Below, in pieces: positions 34,441 to 45,921 of a stretch of DNA of 64,000 nucleotides. Every line of letters starts with the position of its first letter. The first letter of the stretch is position 1. The DNA lies in NCBI RefSeq assembly GCF_003265705.1, contig NW_020312902.1, positions 15,309,972 to 15,373,971 on the forward strand, in the 5' to 3' direction. The notes under the pieces are model-generated. The model searched no databases. It was given only the letters and a program-made list of their open reading frames with translations, and was not told where the DNA came from. The position numbers and the translations under genes are program-made. Source of the DNA: Callorhinus ursinus. Taxonomy: Eukaryota; Chordata; Mammalia; Carnivora; Otariidae.

Positions 34441-36429
34441 GCAAGTTGCCAAGGGCGACATTTCTGCATTGTTCTGTGCTCTACTCTACGGTCACTAATC
34501 CTAAAATTCATCCACTGTGCTTTCTCTTTTTAAATCCACTATCCCTCCAAAGATTGCTAATTTGAAAGAAAATTTGTACAAGCATGAATTTTTAGTTTAT
34601 TCCGGGCACAGAATGCTTCGAGATTCTCTTCCTTTCTAAACCCTTCAGTCTGCTCACTGACCTTGTACTTGACAAATATTCTCATTAATCATGCTCTTCC
34701 AAATTCTTCTCCTCTCAAGAATGTCGACCTTTCTCAACTGAGAGGAGCTAGTGAGGTTCTCTCAAGAGAAGGGAGAATTTCACTTCAAACTAAAAGTGGC
34801 TATAGAGCCACTAGAGGGGTTTAACACAGGGAGATGCTCTTCTCCCCCATGGTGAGAACATATTTCAAACTGCTGACTTTGTTGTCATTATGATCCCCAA
34901 AGCTGTGGCTAAATTCCAGAGGGGCCAATTATAACCCACCTAAACTTTCTCATAATTTTAATTGGCTATGCTTCTATTACTTTGTAACCCTAAACTACTG
35001 CCTAACATTACAGGATCATATACCAAAGAATTTTACAACTGGAAGGCATCCTGAGGGATCATTTAGTGCAGTGGTTTGCCCAGTGTTCAGAGAAGGGCTT
35101 CACAGGCCGGGCCAACATAGACACTCCAATTTTAACATACTAAAGAATTCGTTAATTCGGTTTTAAGAGCTTAACATAAAGCTCCTCCTGCTTTTTCAGT
35201 GCACGTATATTCACAGGTTATTAGTGTTAGTTATTGTGTCAATAATAAAAGACTAACTGATGGAGGACTTTTTAAAATCCCACCCCACACAATCCACTCA
35301 AGTAGGTGAGCTCTCCAGTTCATGGTCCCCACTCAGCTCAGCCCAATACCAGGGAAGGCTGAAGTGCATCTGCTTGGCTCCCGCCCTCTCAAAGCCTACT
35401 GAGAGTTGCAAAATAATAATGTAGTAACATGTTTGGTCATGATAGTATATTAAAATTTGAGTGCCAAATCGAACTTTGGATGTGTAGTGCCTTTTCAACG
35501 GCTAATAAGGAAAAGGGAGCAGTTGTTAATGATTCAATGTAAATCCCCTAAAACACAGCTGCCAAACAACTGGTCAACTAATCCCACACTCCTTTCAGCA
35601 ACAAGACATTTACTATCGTCCACTCAATCATTAGACAGCCTCCACAGTAAATTATTCCTTTAATTGAGCTAGGTCTTTTTTACTGGGGCTTCTGTCTATT
35701 GGACTTAGGTCTAGTCCTTGAATCCTAAGGTACAAGTCCTCTTCCTTTAGAGATATTTGACTGTGGCTTCCCCCATACTCCAAGTTCCATCATCTCCAAA
35801 CCAAATATTCTTTCAATTATCCTTCCACATGTGGCTTCAAGTCCTTTCACCATCCTGTATACTACCACTGGACATATTTCAGATTCTGTGTCCTAGAATG
35901 GACCTAGACTATGTTTGTATCCACCCCAGTACAGGACAGGACCCTCATCTCCCCCCATTTCTAGATACGGCTTTAAAATATTACACCTGAGATTTGACTT
36001 TTTGTAGCCCCATCTGGCTCGGATTCAGCTGTCAGTGTCCCAAAGCGCTCCTCTACCCCACATAACCTACTATCCTGTGCTTCCTTATGCAATCGGTTTT
36101 TATTGACCAAAACAGTTAAATTTCATCTTATTATAACCACTGCATGATCTTAGTTTGACAAGAAGAAGACTGAAGTCCAACCTGCATATGTACACATCCT
36201 CTAAACCTTAGATCTATTTGATTGGTGCTTTTCTCTCTCCCCCTCCTCTTGAAGTAAAAGCCTGATCAGGTTACCTAGCTTCAGGCTCACACATACTAAC
36301 CCCCACGTCCCTTCCAACCCCTCCATCTCAAGCTAAAAAGGATCATTTCTAACACATCTTCACCTAGAATTCAGCTCTCCCTCAAAATCATAGTCATCAG
36401 TAGAAAAAGGTAATGTTATTACCTGTTTG
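34441..36429. other. Mostly unassigned sequence
   Basis: AATTTTACAACTGGAAGGCATCC near 35030 resembles an old L2/MIR-class repeat. No splice-flanked frame or RNA gene recognised in the rest. Confidence 0.4.
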
Positions 36430-36614
36430 TTTTTTTAAGATTCATTTATTTGACTGGGGGGGCACGGGGGGGAGGGGCAGAGGAAGAAGGAGAAAAGCAG
36501 ACTCCCTCTGAGCACAGAGCCCCAAGTGGGGCTTGATCTCAAGACCCTGAGATCATGACTTGAGCAGAAACCAAGAGTCAGACGCTTAACCGACTGAGCC
36601 ACCCAGGCGCCCCT
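36430..36614 (-). mobile_element. Can-SINE
   Basis: TTTTTTTAAGATTCATTTAT at the left, GCCACCCAGGCGCCCC at the right. Confidence 0.93.
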
Positions 36615-37230
36615 TAGCTGGTCTTTCTTAAAACCCCAGAGTTCCTACAAGAGTTGCTCCTCTTCAGTAGTTCCTTGACCTCCTGTACCATCTGCAGCAA
36701 TTGCAGGAAGGACACAGACGACAGAATTGCAGCTATAAAGGATGGTGGGGTTTAAACAGGCAGAGATGTACAGAAACAGCAAGGAGCAATTCCAGGTAAA
36801 GATTCAATAAGCAAATATACGGAAGCTAGAAGCATAGTATATATGAAGGATACTGTTAGCTTAGTGACTGAAGATTGGCATATGTGAATAAAAGGTTAGA
36901 GGTACACTAGTATTGCCTTCAAAAGGCCTGAAAAGCCATGCTGAAACGTCTGAACTTTCAGTTGTTTGCTATCAAGTAGTGATTTAATTTACATAAATTA
37001 GTGATTTAATCAGAATCCTAGTTTAAGATTAATCTGACAACAGTGTAGGAGATTAATTAGAGGAGAAGAAACACTAGAGAAGGGACCACTCAGGAAATGA
37101 AAACCAACACAGATAAAAATGTACTGATGTGCCCGAGAGACCAGTGACAACAGATCATTACCTAGGTTCCACAGAACCTAAGACGATTTTAAGATGCACC
37201 GTTACTTGATGTGTAAGAAACAAAAATGTT
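36615..37230. other. Non-coding, nothing recognised
   Basis: CAGACGACAGAATTGC and GGCATATGTGAATAAAAGG could be old repeat text, but no family is assigned. Confidence 0.4.
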
Positions 37231-37410
37231 GGGGCGCCTGGGTGGCTCAGTCGTTAAGCGTCTTGCCCTCGGCTCAGGTCATGGTCCCAGGGTCCTGGGA
37301 TCAAGCCCCACATCGGGCTCCCTGCTCAGTGAGAAGTCTGCTTCTCCCTCTGCCACTCCCCCTGCTTGTGTTCCCTCTCTCGCTGTCAAATAAAAACTTA
37401 AAAAAAAAAG
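37231..37410 (+). mobile_element. Can-SINE
   Basis: GGGGCGCCTGGGTGGCTCAG head, full CT-rich body, TCAAATAAAAACTT tail. Confidence 0.95.
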
Positions 37411-37689
37411 TTGCCGAATCAACTATAACATACTATCATCCCAATTCCATAGATGTTAAAATGTGAAAAATGTGTGTTTTATCATCAATGAAATACAGTT
37501 GTTTGTTTTAATACAACTGGTTCAAGAGCAAAAAAATTCGGTTATTTTCAGAGTATTAGATACAGCAGTTTTCCTTATCAAATGCATGAACTCTTTTTAC
37601 TAATTCTCCAGACTGGTCGTAGGAATAATGAATGAGGGTGAAAGTAACCAACTACCACCACTCCCTTCATTCTCTCAAAAAGAATTAAA
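37411..37689. other. Non-coding, nothing recognised
   Basis: Short AT-rich spacer between two SINEs. Confidence 0.5.
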
Positions 37690-37830
37690 GGGGCGCCTGG
37701 GTGGCTTAGTCAGTTAAGCGTCCGACTCTTGATCTCAGCTCAGTCTTGACCTCAGGGTTGTGAGTTCAAGCCCCACATTGTGCTCCATGCTGGTGTGGAG
37801 CCTACTTTAAAAAAAAAAAATTAAAAACAA
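37690..37830 (+). mobile_element. Can-SINE, intermediate length, no CT body
   Basis: GGGGCGCCTGGGTGGCTTAG head, GAGTTCAAGCCCCACATTG, GGTGTGGAGCCTACTTT then an A-run. The CT-rich body is missing. Confidence 0.9.
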
Positions 37831-38034
37831 GTCTGCTTTACAAACCATGATTTTTAAACAGGATTTCATCAGGAGCTTCCTCTTCTCCCCTCAAAACAAA
37901 ACACAGAATTGGACCCCCACACCTGATCTACCTTAGTTGGACACCACAGCATCAGTACCGAAAAAATATTCCCTAAATTATTCTGATGCACCTCCAGGTA
38001 GGAATCACTCAAAGAGAGTTACATTTACAATATT
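37831..38034. other. Non-coding, nothing recognised
   Basis: Short unassigned spacer. Confidence 0.5.
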
Positions 38035-38745
38035 ATAGCACAGAAATTTTTCTAAGGGTGACTCCAAACTAAAAAGCTATAAATGTTTGGCAGATTTGAC
38101 AAGATGAAAATATAAAACTTCTGTAAGAAAAAACTCCACTGTAAATGGAAGAAATGATAAATTGTTAACATCTAGAATATATAGGGACCTCTGGTTAATT
38201 AGATAACAAACAACCCAAAAGAAAAAATCTGAGCAAAGCAATAAGCAATTCATAAAAGTACAAATTGCTAATAAGAAAAATGTTCAGTTTCACTAAAGTG
38301 CAAATTGTAACGAGCTATTTTTCACTTATCAAGTAGGTAAAAATGCTAAAAGATGAATAATCAGTGTCGATGAGGCTAAAGCGTATAAGCATTATTTATA
38401 CATGCAAGAACCTAAAAACTCACCCAAAGTTATGGTTGACTCATACAAGGAATGCTATGCAGCTGCTAAAATAAGGCAAATCTATATGTATCCAGGAGGG
38501 AAAAGGTCCATCATATACCGCACCAAGATTAAAAAGAAATTTTTTTGAATTTTATATACTTCTATCGGTACCGAAAAGGATCTAAAAGTAAATAGACCAG
38601 GTTCTGACCAGTGAAGGCCAGTCAGAAGATGATGAGGGGTGGGGGACAGAGAGACTTAACTCTTCTGTTATACACCTCTCCACTGTTTTAGTTTTTACAA
38701 GCACATTAAAATTTCTCAGTAAATTAAAAGCATCAGTTGCACATC
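38035..38745 (+). mobile_element. Old L1 3' fragment
   Basis: CCACTGTAAATGGAAGAAAT, AAATTGTTAACATCTAGAAT, CTAAAGTGCAAATTGTAACG and TTTACAAGCACATTAAAATT follow a decayed L1 ORF2 end and 3' UTR. Confidence 0.7.
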
Positions 38746-39084
38746 ATCACTTTCCAAACTCCGTACAAACCGTGAGCATGGCACCTTCATTTCCAGAAGT
38801 TTCATTCCCTTCCGGCATCCCTGCTCCTCTCCCCCCACGCCACCCTTGTTCTCTGGGAGCCTTTCCTACAAGGTCTCAGAGACTAACTGAGCCCTTCTCA
38901 GGAGAGCAGCCAGGCAGGAGGGAGCGCTTCTGCATTTGTCTCCTCCCCTCCCAGGAAACTGTCTGCAAATGGACTTGGGCTTTCCAGCAACTGGAGAACC
39001 AATTCAGTAACTGAACTAAACGGGCAGGTCAGTAGTAAAATCTTTTGAGACTAGGCAACACCTGGAATAGGGGAGAGAGAAATC
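38746..39084. other. Non-coding, nothing recognised
   Basis: GC-richer stretch with an 80-codon plus-strand frame at 38772-39014. No domain, and no splice context was identified. Confidence 0.4.
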
Positions 39085-39405
39085 AGAGCAGGAGCCAGCA
39101 AACACTTTCGATACAGGACAAGACAGCACAACTATTCCGGGCTTTGCTGGCCACACAGTGTGCCTCACTAGGCAACTCCCGCCAGTAGAGCGCCAAAGCC
39201 GCCATTGGTCATATGTAAACGACTAAGCGTGGCTGTGTTCCAATCAAAATCTATTTAGGACACTGAAATTTGAATTTGTTACTTTCACAAGTCACAAAAT
39301 AGCATTTTGATTTAACTGTTTAAAAATAAAAAAAAAATTAAAAAAAAAAACCTCAGTCTGCAGGTCTGCAGAAGCAGGTGGCAGGCCACAGGCAAAAGTT
39401 CCCAG
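39085..39405 (+). mobile_element. hAT-Charlie-like DNA transposon remnant
   Basis: CCAGCAAACACTTTCG, GGGCTTTGCTGGCCACACAG, GCGTGGCTGTGTTCCAATCA and GGTGGCAGGCC are text of a common non-autonomous hAT-type element. Family name not assigned. Confidence 0.6.
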
Positions 39406-40108
39406 TAATACTTTTACAAATCTCAGGGTGGAAAACAGGGAAACTCTCATAAATAATGTCTGGATTCGTAACGTGCAAAAATTCTGTCACGAGCTTTAAA
39501 AATATTTAGTGAACCACGGTACAAACTGCCACTGTTTTAAAAGCAGCTTTCTCTCAAATAGCTGATAAAGTTTACAATATTAAAAGGGATCCCTAGTCTT
39601 GAGAGAAATGCAGATTAAAACCACAGTAAGAGATCACTACACTCCCACCCGAACGGTTTGAATGCAAACCTAGCGATACCAAGTGTTGAAGATGGGGAAA
39701 AACCAGAACCATCGAAAACTACTGGTTTATAAGCTGGTATAGCCACTTTGGAGAAGTTTGTCAGGGTCTTAAAAAGTTAAATATAAACAAACAAAAAACA
39801 CACTCTTAAATATAGAGACCAAACTGGTGGTCGACAGAAGAAAGTGGATGGGGGTAGGGGATGAGTGAAATAATTTTTTTTAAGTTAAATAAATACTTAC
39901 TATATGACCCAGCAATTTCACTGCCAGTTACCTACCCAAGAGAAGTGAAACCATATGTCCACATAAAGACATTTGTGCAAATGTTCATAAAACTATTATT
40001 CACAATAGCCCCAAACCTGGAAGCAATATCAATACGCCATCAACTAGAAAACAGATAAACGATGTGGTTTATCCATACAATAGAATACAATTAATCAAAA
40101 AACAGAAG

Positions 40109-40228
40109 AGAGGTGCCTGGCTGGCTCAGTTGGTTAGAGCGTGCGACTCTTTGATCTCAGGGTTGTAAGTTCGAGTGTTCGGGTGTAGAGACTACTTAAT
40201 AAAATCTTTAAAACAAAACAAACAAAAA
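40109..40228 (+). mobile_element. Short Can-SINE (tRNA part only)
   Basis: GAGGTGCCTGGCTGGCTCAG then GTGTAGAGACTACTTAATAAA; no CT-rich body. Inserted in the L1. Confidence 0.9.
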
Positions 40229-40299
40229 GGAACTACTGATAACATACAACAACACGGCTGAGCCTCAAAAACATTATGCTAAGGAAGCCATGCATAAAA

Positions 40300-41120
40300 G
40301 CCTATATAATAGTCTATGCTCAACTCTTAATATGTGGTCCCCTGCCCCTGCAACCGATTTTCGGACACCAACAAGGTGTCCTACGAATCCTGCTATTATC
40401 TATCCAGAGAGAGCATTTGATTGCTCAAGTTAAGGGCTCAGTCCCACAAGACTGCCCCCCCATTTCAGATGCCAATCACAAGTCCAGGTTGTTATCTGTG
40501 CTTCTAACCAAGTGGCTATAAATCAGAGGTTCCTACCACCCCGCCTCCTTGGGTTCGATTAACTTGCTAAAGCGGCTCCCAGAACTCAGGAAAGCAGCGT
40601 ACTCACTAGATTACCAGTTTATTACCAAAAATATGAAAGGAGACGAATCAACAGCCTGACGAAGAAGCACACAGGGTGAAGGCCTGAAGAAAGGAGCTTC
40701 CATCCCTGTAGAGTCTGGAGCCCAGCATAGCAGCAAGCAGGTTCACCAACCTGAAAGCTCTTCCAACACAGTCCTTTGGGGTTTTTATGGAGGCCTCATT
40801 ACATGGGCATGATTGATTAAATCATGGGCAACCAGTGAGTAAACTCAATCTCCAACCCCTCTCCCCTTCCCAGAGGAAGATCGAGGGGTGGGACTGAAAA
40901 ATTCCAACCCTCCAATCACATGGTTGGTCCCCCTAGCAACCAACCCCCGTCCTTAAGTGCTTTCCAGAAGTCACCTCATTAACAACATAAACTCAGGTGT
41001 AGTTGAAAGGGGTTGTTATGAATATCAAGACACCTCTGTTGCTCTCATCACTTAGGAAATTCCGAGGATTTTAGGAGCTCCATGCCAGAAAGAGGGACAA
41101 AGACCAAATATCTATTTATT
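40300..41120 (-). mobile_element. Solo LTR of an endogenous retrovirus, inside L1
   Basis: A block unrelated to L1, with reverse-strand features of an LTR: GGTAATAAACTGG (polyadenylation region), CCTCCATAAAAACCCC and GATTGAGTTTACTCACTGG. The family is one I recognise by text but cannot name. No internal viral genes are present. Ends and the TSD could not be fixed by eye. Confidence 0.65.
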
Positions 41121-41449
41121 ATACATCACAGGATCACATCATGTGATTCCACTTACCTGAAAAGGCAAATCATGCAGAAAGCAGATCAGGGGTTGCCTGG
41201 GGCTGGAGGCAAAAGCAGGGACTATCTCAGCGGAAGGGAACTTTGGGGAAGAAAGCAAATGTTCTATAGCTAGAACAGGTGGTGGTGGCACAACTGCATA
41301 AATTTACTTTAAAAATCATTGATCTGTACACTTAAGATGGGCAGATTTTATGGTATGTAAACTATACCATAAACTATTTTAAAGGGGGGGGCAGGGAGAG
41401 CCCAGATAGCTTACTGGACCCATCAGTCTGCTCACAACTCCACTTGCTC

Positions 41450-41705
41450 AGGTGCTTCCCCATTCCATGCCTTCGCTCCGGACACTCCTAAAAGGCCTCC
41501 TTGACTGAGTACCTCTTCCTGGAAACTTCTCCATCCCATCTTCACTCCCACAGAGATCCCTCCTTCCTTTGAATCTCTCCAGCACTTTTTAGCTTCTTCT
41601 GTCCTAACCTCTTAATTCTGTGATAAATTCCTTGAGGAAAGAACTATTCTTTATTACACCCTATATACAGCAGGCAGTGACTATTCGTAATACTGAGTTA
41701 CAAAA
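41450..41705 (+). mobile_element. L2 3'-end fragment
   Basis: CATGCCTTCGCTCCGGACAC, TTCCTTTGAATCTCTCCAGC and ATTCCTTGAGGAAAGAACTA follow the L2 3' region. Confidence 0.65.
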
Positions 41706-41848
41706 TCTGCGGGGTTAGGCACTGTCTAAACACAAGCTTCTAATTGGCATGAAGAGTGGCAAAATTCTCTATCTTTAAAACTTATATGACCCCATCTCCC
41801 ACCCCCTGCTCCCATAAACCATGATCTAAATCCCTTCTAATTTTTCAG
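41706..41848. other. Unassigned; ends in a splice-acceptor-like tract
   Basis: The last 18 bases (CCCTTCTAATTTTTCAG at 41832-41848) have a polypyrimidine run and AG, the form of a plus-strand splice acceptor. Confidence 0.4.
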
Positions 41849-42050
41849 AAGACATTTCGGGTTTATTCATTCCAGATTTTTCCGATTTAATCGAGCAAAT
41901 GCAGAAATCACAAAGGACATTTCAGTGCTGAACACAAGCAAACTTTTGACAACCAAGTATGAAATCCACAATAGGAAAGACCATGATCTTAATGAGACAG
42001 AAAATACGGTTCCATCTACCTCAACCAAAGCCAAATTTCAACCAGCATAA
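41849..42050 (+). CDS. Candidate terminal coding exon, gene unknown
   Basis: After the acceptor-like CTAATTTTTCAG, reading from 41850 gives 66 codons without a stop and then TAA at 42048-42050. The frame is closed by a TAA ten bases upstream, so it opens at the putative splice site. The predicted end is rich in Asn, Lys, Thr and Ser (it closes STKAKFQPA). I do not recognise the protein. There is no ATG at the start, as expected for an internal-to-terminal exon. About 1.4 kb without SINEs follows, ending near AATAAA at 43498, which would fit a 3' UTR. A chance frame of this length is possible (a few percent per site), and no other plus-strand exon was found. Confidence 0.3.
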
Positions 42051-42914
42051 AGTTCCCAAACTGGAGGGAATACCATCTCTGAAAGCCTCTCTGGTAAAAT
42101 CCTGGTTGAGATGAAGATCCTCAGCTGTGATAAAGGCTTCCTTTTAAGATGTGTTCGTATTGGTCACAGGCAACAGGAGACCTTGATGCTTACACAATTC
42201 TAGCAACTCTAAAACTTCTCAAATGCCGGACTTCAGGGGTCTTTTATTTCTCAAACAAGTGACTTCTGAATATTATTCACTCTTATTTTCAAAGAAGGTA
42301 AAACAATGCAATTTCTTTTTGAAATCACAATCTGCGTCAGCTGGAATTTAACCCTCCCCAAAATGATTCACGGAGATAGAGTACATAAAGGCCAAACACT
42401 GATAAGGATAAGAAAAGCTGACTCAAGACTTCAGAAAAACAAACTTTAAAACACTGAAGCGGACGCTATGGGGGATTAAGAGCAATCTATCTACTGGTAA
42501 TCTTCAATGAAGAAATCACTGAGATTTTAATAGTTCCATTTTGAGGGAAATACCAAGTATTAACTACGAAAACTGCCTGACCTGAGTACACACCCTTGGG
42601 ACAGAGGCGTCTGCAGCTAGGGAAAAACGGATTTGTCACTTGTCTTTTGACTCAGACTTGCAAATAATAAGACATCTATGTTAAACATCTATGATCTTAA
42701 GTATAAACCCTCTGGTATTCAACATCTGTGGTTTTATTAAATAAATATAAACCATCCCAATGTGAGAGTAAGGGGTTCACTTTCAAGAGGAAAAAAAAAA
42801 TAAGAAAACTGAGAGCATTTATAACTTTTTACCCTGAAATAGCTGACCCTCCAAACAAGCCCAGACCGGGCTGGGGGCAGGGGCAGTGACAGAAACCTTA
42901 TTCGTCCAGGGCTG

Positions 42915-43070
42915 CCTACGTGTCAGGTGCTTTACCTAGAAGATCTCATTTCCTCCTCGCCAGAATCCTCCAAGGTGTTTTAAAGATGCACAGATTGAGG
43001 AACAGAAAAGCGAAGTAAAACTTAACAAGGCCCAGAGCTGGCAAGCAGCAGACCAAGCTCACGTTTTCCT
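42915..43070 (-). mobile_element. MIR fragment, antisense
   Basis: GTCAGGTGCTTTACCTAGAA, GATTGAGGAACAGAAAAGCG and GCCCAGAGCTGGCAAGC follow antisense MIR text. Confidence 0.65.
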
Positions 43071-43191
43071 GCTGTATCACGGCCCCTCCCTAGGCTGGGC
43101 AGTCTGTCTAGTTAACTAGCTCTAACTGCCAGTTAATTAATTACAGGCCATCCGACACCAACACTATTTCTCCATTAAGAACATCTATATA

Positions 43192-43270
43192 CCCAGTAGT
43201 GGAATTGCTGGGTCGTAAGGTAGCTCTATTTTCAACCTTTTGAGGAACTTCCATACTGTTTAAAAACAAA
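43192..43270 (-). mobile_element. 79-bp antisense L1 fragment with A-rich tail
   Basis: CCCAGTAGTGGAATTGCTGG, GTAGCTCTATTTTCAACC and GAGGAACTTCCATACTGTTT are antisense to the L1 ORF2 end. They are followed by AAAAACAAA. A perfect 15-bp TSD, AAGAACATCTATATA, lies at 43177-43191 and 43271-43285. Confidence 0.88.
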
Positions 43271-43520
43271 AAGAACATCTATATAGCCCAATTAAGTGAA
43301 TATCTTTCTAACTTTTAATATTACTTTATTTTATGCAGAAATTACATTTCCTTACACTTTGGCAAACTGCAGTCTCCTTGAGGACAGGCTCAATAAATAT
43401 GTGTACTATATTTTTAAAAACTTAACATTAAGCCACTCTGAAGTTCATTACCTGGTATCCAAACATTTCCCTCTTTCGTCCATTTATCCTAAAGTTGAAT
43501 AAAGCCTATAAACAATGGTT

Positions 43521-44476
43521 CATTCGTTTCATTTCTAAAAGAAATCTCAGAAAACATGAGTCCATCACCAGAAATAAATGCTTCCTTTGAGCATCCATAC
43601 ACTTTGTGTCTGTCTCTTTAAGCACTTATATGTGTATTAAAATGATTTCTGTGCATGCTTTATCTTCTCTACAAGACTTTAAACAACTTTAATATGCCCG
43701 CAGCATCTAGCACAGCAGATGCTGAATAAATGTTTAAACGAAGAAAATTATTATTTTTTCTATATTTCTGTCACATAGATGCTCAGAATCAGTGTGGTTA
43801 ATAAAAGAAAAGATTCCTACAATAATAATGAGATTCTCAGGGAACAATCAGCCTTGAATCAAAGTTGATTTCTGTCATCAGGTTCTAATTAAGAACGGCA
43901 GATAAAGCAGATGGAGAACAGCTTTAATCTTCATGCTAAGTTGATCCTACTCTGGTGAAAACACAGAAAAATTGTTTGGACAAGCCAACTGAATAAACAT
44001 GATATTGGATGTCTAGAGGAAAGTCATTCTTAAAGAGTCTTCTTTCCACTAGATGGCTATCTGAATTTTTACCAAGAGAGTTAGTCAAAAGGAAAGGATC
44101 ACTTAACATTGTGCATTCCAGTTAGGCCAAGGAAAGGGGGTGGTGGTAATGGGGGGTGGGGAGTCAACCACAGGGAGGGTTTCTTTTCCATTTTAAAAAG
44201 GTTTCCCCTTTTGGAATTACTTAGTCCTCTTCCCATTTTACTTACTTATATCATTTACTAAACAATGTAGAAGTATTTCCATAGAAATTATGGAATTGTG
44301 CCAAGGTTCTCATCAAAGAAGTTTAGAGTTCACTTAAACTGATTTGCCATTTAACTTCTGGTGCAAACTCTTAGGATTTCGTTTTGCCCATCTAAATGTG
44401 AAAAATTTACCTGTTTGAAATATTTTAGATTTTTAGGAATGGCTTCAAGGTAAAGGTAAACATTAATTATAAAATC
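43521..44476. other. Non-coding, nothing recognised
   Basis: GCTGAATAAATGTTTAAACG near 43720 looks like an L2/MIR-class end. The rest is unassigned. Confidence 0.45.
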
Positions 44477-44486
44477 TACCAAATAG

Positions 44487-44667
44487 GGGCACCTGGGTGG
44501 CTCAGATGGTTAAGCGTCTGCCTTTGGCTCAGGTCATGATCCCAGGGTCCTGGGATCGAGTCCCGCATCCGGCTCCCTGCTAGGCAGGGAGCCTGCTTCT
44601 CCCTCTGCCTCTGCCTCTCTCTCTCTCTCTGACTCTCATGAATAAATAAATAAAACATTATTTTAAA
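44487..44667 (+). mobile_element. Can-SINE
   Basis: GGGGCACCTGGGTGGCTCAG head, CT-rich body, AATAAATAAATAAAACATT tail. CTACCAAATA occurs before and after. Confidence 0.95.
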
Positions 44668-44941
44668 AGTCCTACCAAATAATTTCTATATTAAAGTATA
44701 ATGTGTTGTGATCCATATAGCAAAACTCTATCTCAAACGACCCACTTAAGGCCATTTGTTCAAAATCATTATTTTATACTAATGTTTATTCACCCTTTCT
44801 GATGAAAGAATAAAAAGCCCATTAAGAAATTTTGGGAAAATCTATGAAAACATCTTTTTTGTTTCTTTACAGTCTTTGAAAAAAGTTTTTATAAGCAAAT
44901 ATATTCATTACTTAAACATTGGTATAACACTATAATATATA
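44668..44941. other. Non-coding, nothing recognised
   Basis: Short AT-rich spacer. Confidence 0.5.
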
Positions 44942-45147
44942 GGGGAGCCTGGGTGGCTCAGTCAGTTAGGCGTCTGCCTTCAGCTTGGGTCGTGATCTCA
45001 GGATCCTGGGATCAAGCCCTGCTTCAGGCTCCTTGCTCAATGGGGAGTCTGCTTCTCCCTCTCTCTCTGCCCCTCCCCCCTCTTGTGCTGCCTCTCTCTT
45101 TCCTTCTCTCCCTCTCTCTCTTTCTCAAATAAATAAAATCTTAAAAA
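44942..45147 (+). mobile_element. Can-SINE
   Basis: GGGGAGCCTGGGTGGCTCAG head, long CT-rich body, CAAATAAATAAAATCTT tail; approximate TSD ACTATAATATATA / ACTGTAATATATA. Confidence 0.94.
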
Positions 45148-45565
45148 ATACTGTAATATATAATGTACATCATATTGTGAGAATTTTCCCATGTTGTTGA
45201 TTATGCTTTGGAAGCATCATTTTAATAGCTATATAATATTTTGCCACTTGGCTGTATCTTGTGGGACATTTGAATTTCCAATCCTTTTCTGGTATGAATA
45301 ATACTTTGATAAATGTCTCTGGACATACTTCTATGTCTGAGTTAGACCATGTCCTCAGGAAAGGTGACTAGAATAATCACAAGAATCCCAAATAAAAATG
45401 TTTATCAGAAAGGGTGTATCAATTCCCACCAGCCAATGAGAGTGCCCATCTCATACCCAGGTCAACAACTGAATTTTACCATTATAAATTTTCTTCCTAA
45501 TTGTAGGCAAAAACTAGTATCTTGCTGTTTTAATTTGCATTTCTTGTATGGCCAAGGTGGAATTT
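45148..45565 (-). mobile_element. Old L1 remnant, antisense
   Basis: TTAATAGCTATATAATATTT, GTATGAATAATACTTTGATA, AATTCCCACCAGCCAATGAG and TAATTTGCATTTCTTGTATG are antisense L1 3'-region text. Confidence 0.6.
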
Positions 45566-45579
45566 TTCTTCACTTTTTA

Positions 45580-45769
45580 TTTTTTTTTAAAGATTTTATT
45601 TATTTGAGAGAGAGAATGAGAGATAGAAAGCACGAGAGGGAAGAGGGTCAGAGGGAGAAGCAGACTCCCCGCTGAGCAGGAAGCCCAATGTGGGACTCGA
45701 TCCCCGGACTCCGGGATCATGACCTGAGCCGAAGGCAGTCGCTTAACCAACTGAGCCACCCAGGCGCCC
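45580..45769 (-). mobile_element. Can-SINE with TSD
   Basis: TTTTTTTTTAAAGATTTTAT at the left, GCCACCCAGGCGCCC at the right. TSD TTTCTTCACTTTTT at 45566-45579 and 45770-45783. Confidence 0.95.
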
Positions 45770-45799
45770 TTTCTTCACTTTTTTAAAACCTAAGTGGCT

Positions 45800-45906
45800 C
45801 AGGGCGCCTGGCTGGCTCAGTTAGTAGAGCATGCAACTCTTGATCTCATGATTGTTAAGTTTGAGCCCCTTGTTGGATGCAGAGAGTACTTAAAAATAAA
45901 ATCTTT
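45800..45906 (+). mobile_element. Short Can-SINE (tRNA part only) with TSD
   Basis: GGGCGCCTGGCTGGCTCAGT then GAGTACTTAAAAATAAAATC; no CT-rich body. TSD AAAACCTAAGTGGCT (45785-45799) versus AAAACTTAAGTGGCT (45907-45921). Confidence 0.92.
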
Positions 45907-45921
45907 AAAACTTAAGTGGCT

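Larger units (their letters stand above)
39585..41390 (+). mobile_element. L1 3' region split by an LTR
   Basis: TGCAGATTAAAACCACAGTA, CTATATGACCCAGCAATTTC, CACAATAGCCCCAAACCTGG and ACAATAGAATACAATTAATC precede the LTR. GTGATTCCACTTACCTGAAA, GGTTGCCTGGGGCTGGAGGC and ATAAATTTACTTTAAAAATC follow it. The text joins as one L1 if the LTR (about 40300-41120) and the short SINE (40109-40228) are removed. Confidence 0.75.
42051..43520 (+). other. Possible 3' UTR, or unassigned SINE-free sequence
   Basis: No SINE. It contains an antisense MIR (42915-43070) and a small antisense L1 insertion (43192-43270). AATAAA at 43498-43503 could be a poly(A) signal. The link to the preceding candidate exon is inference. 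Confidence 0.25.
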
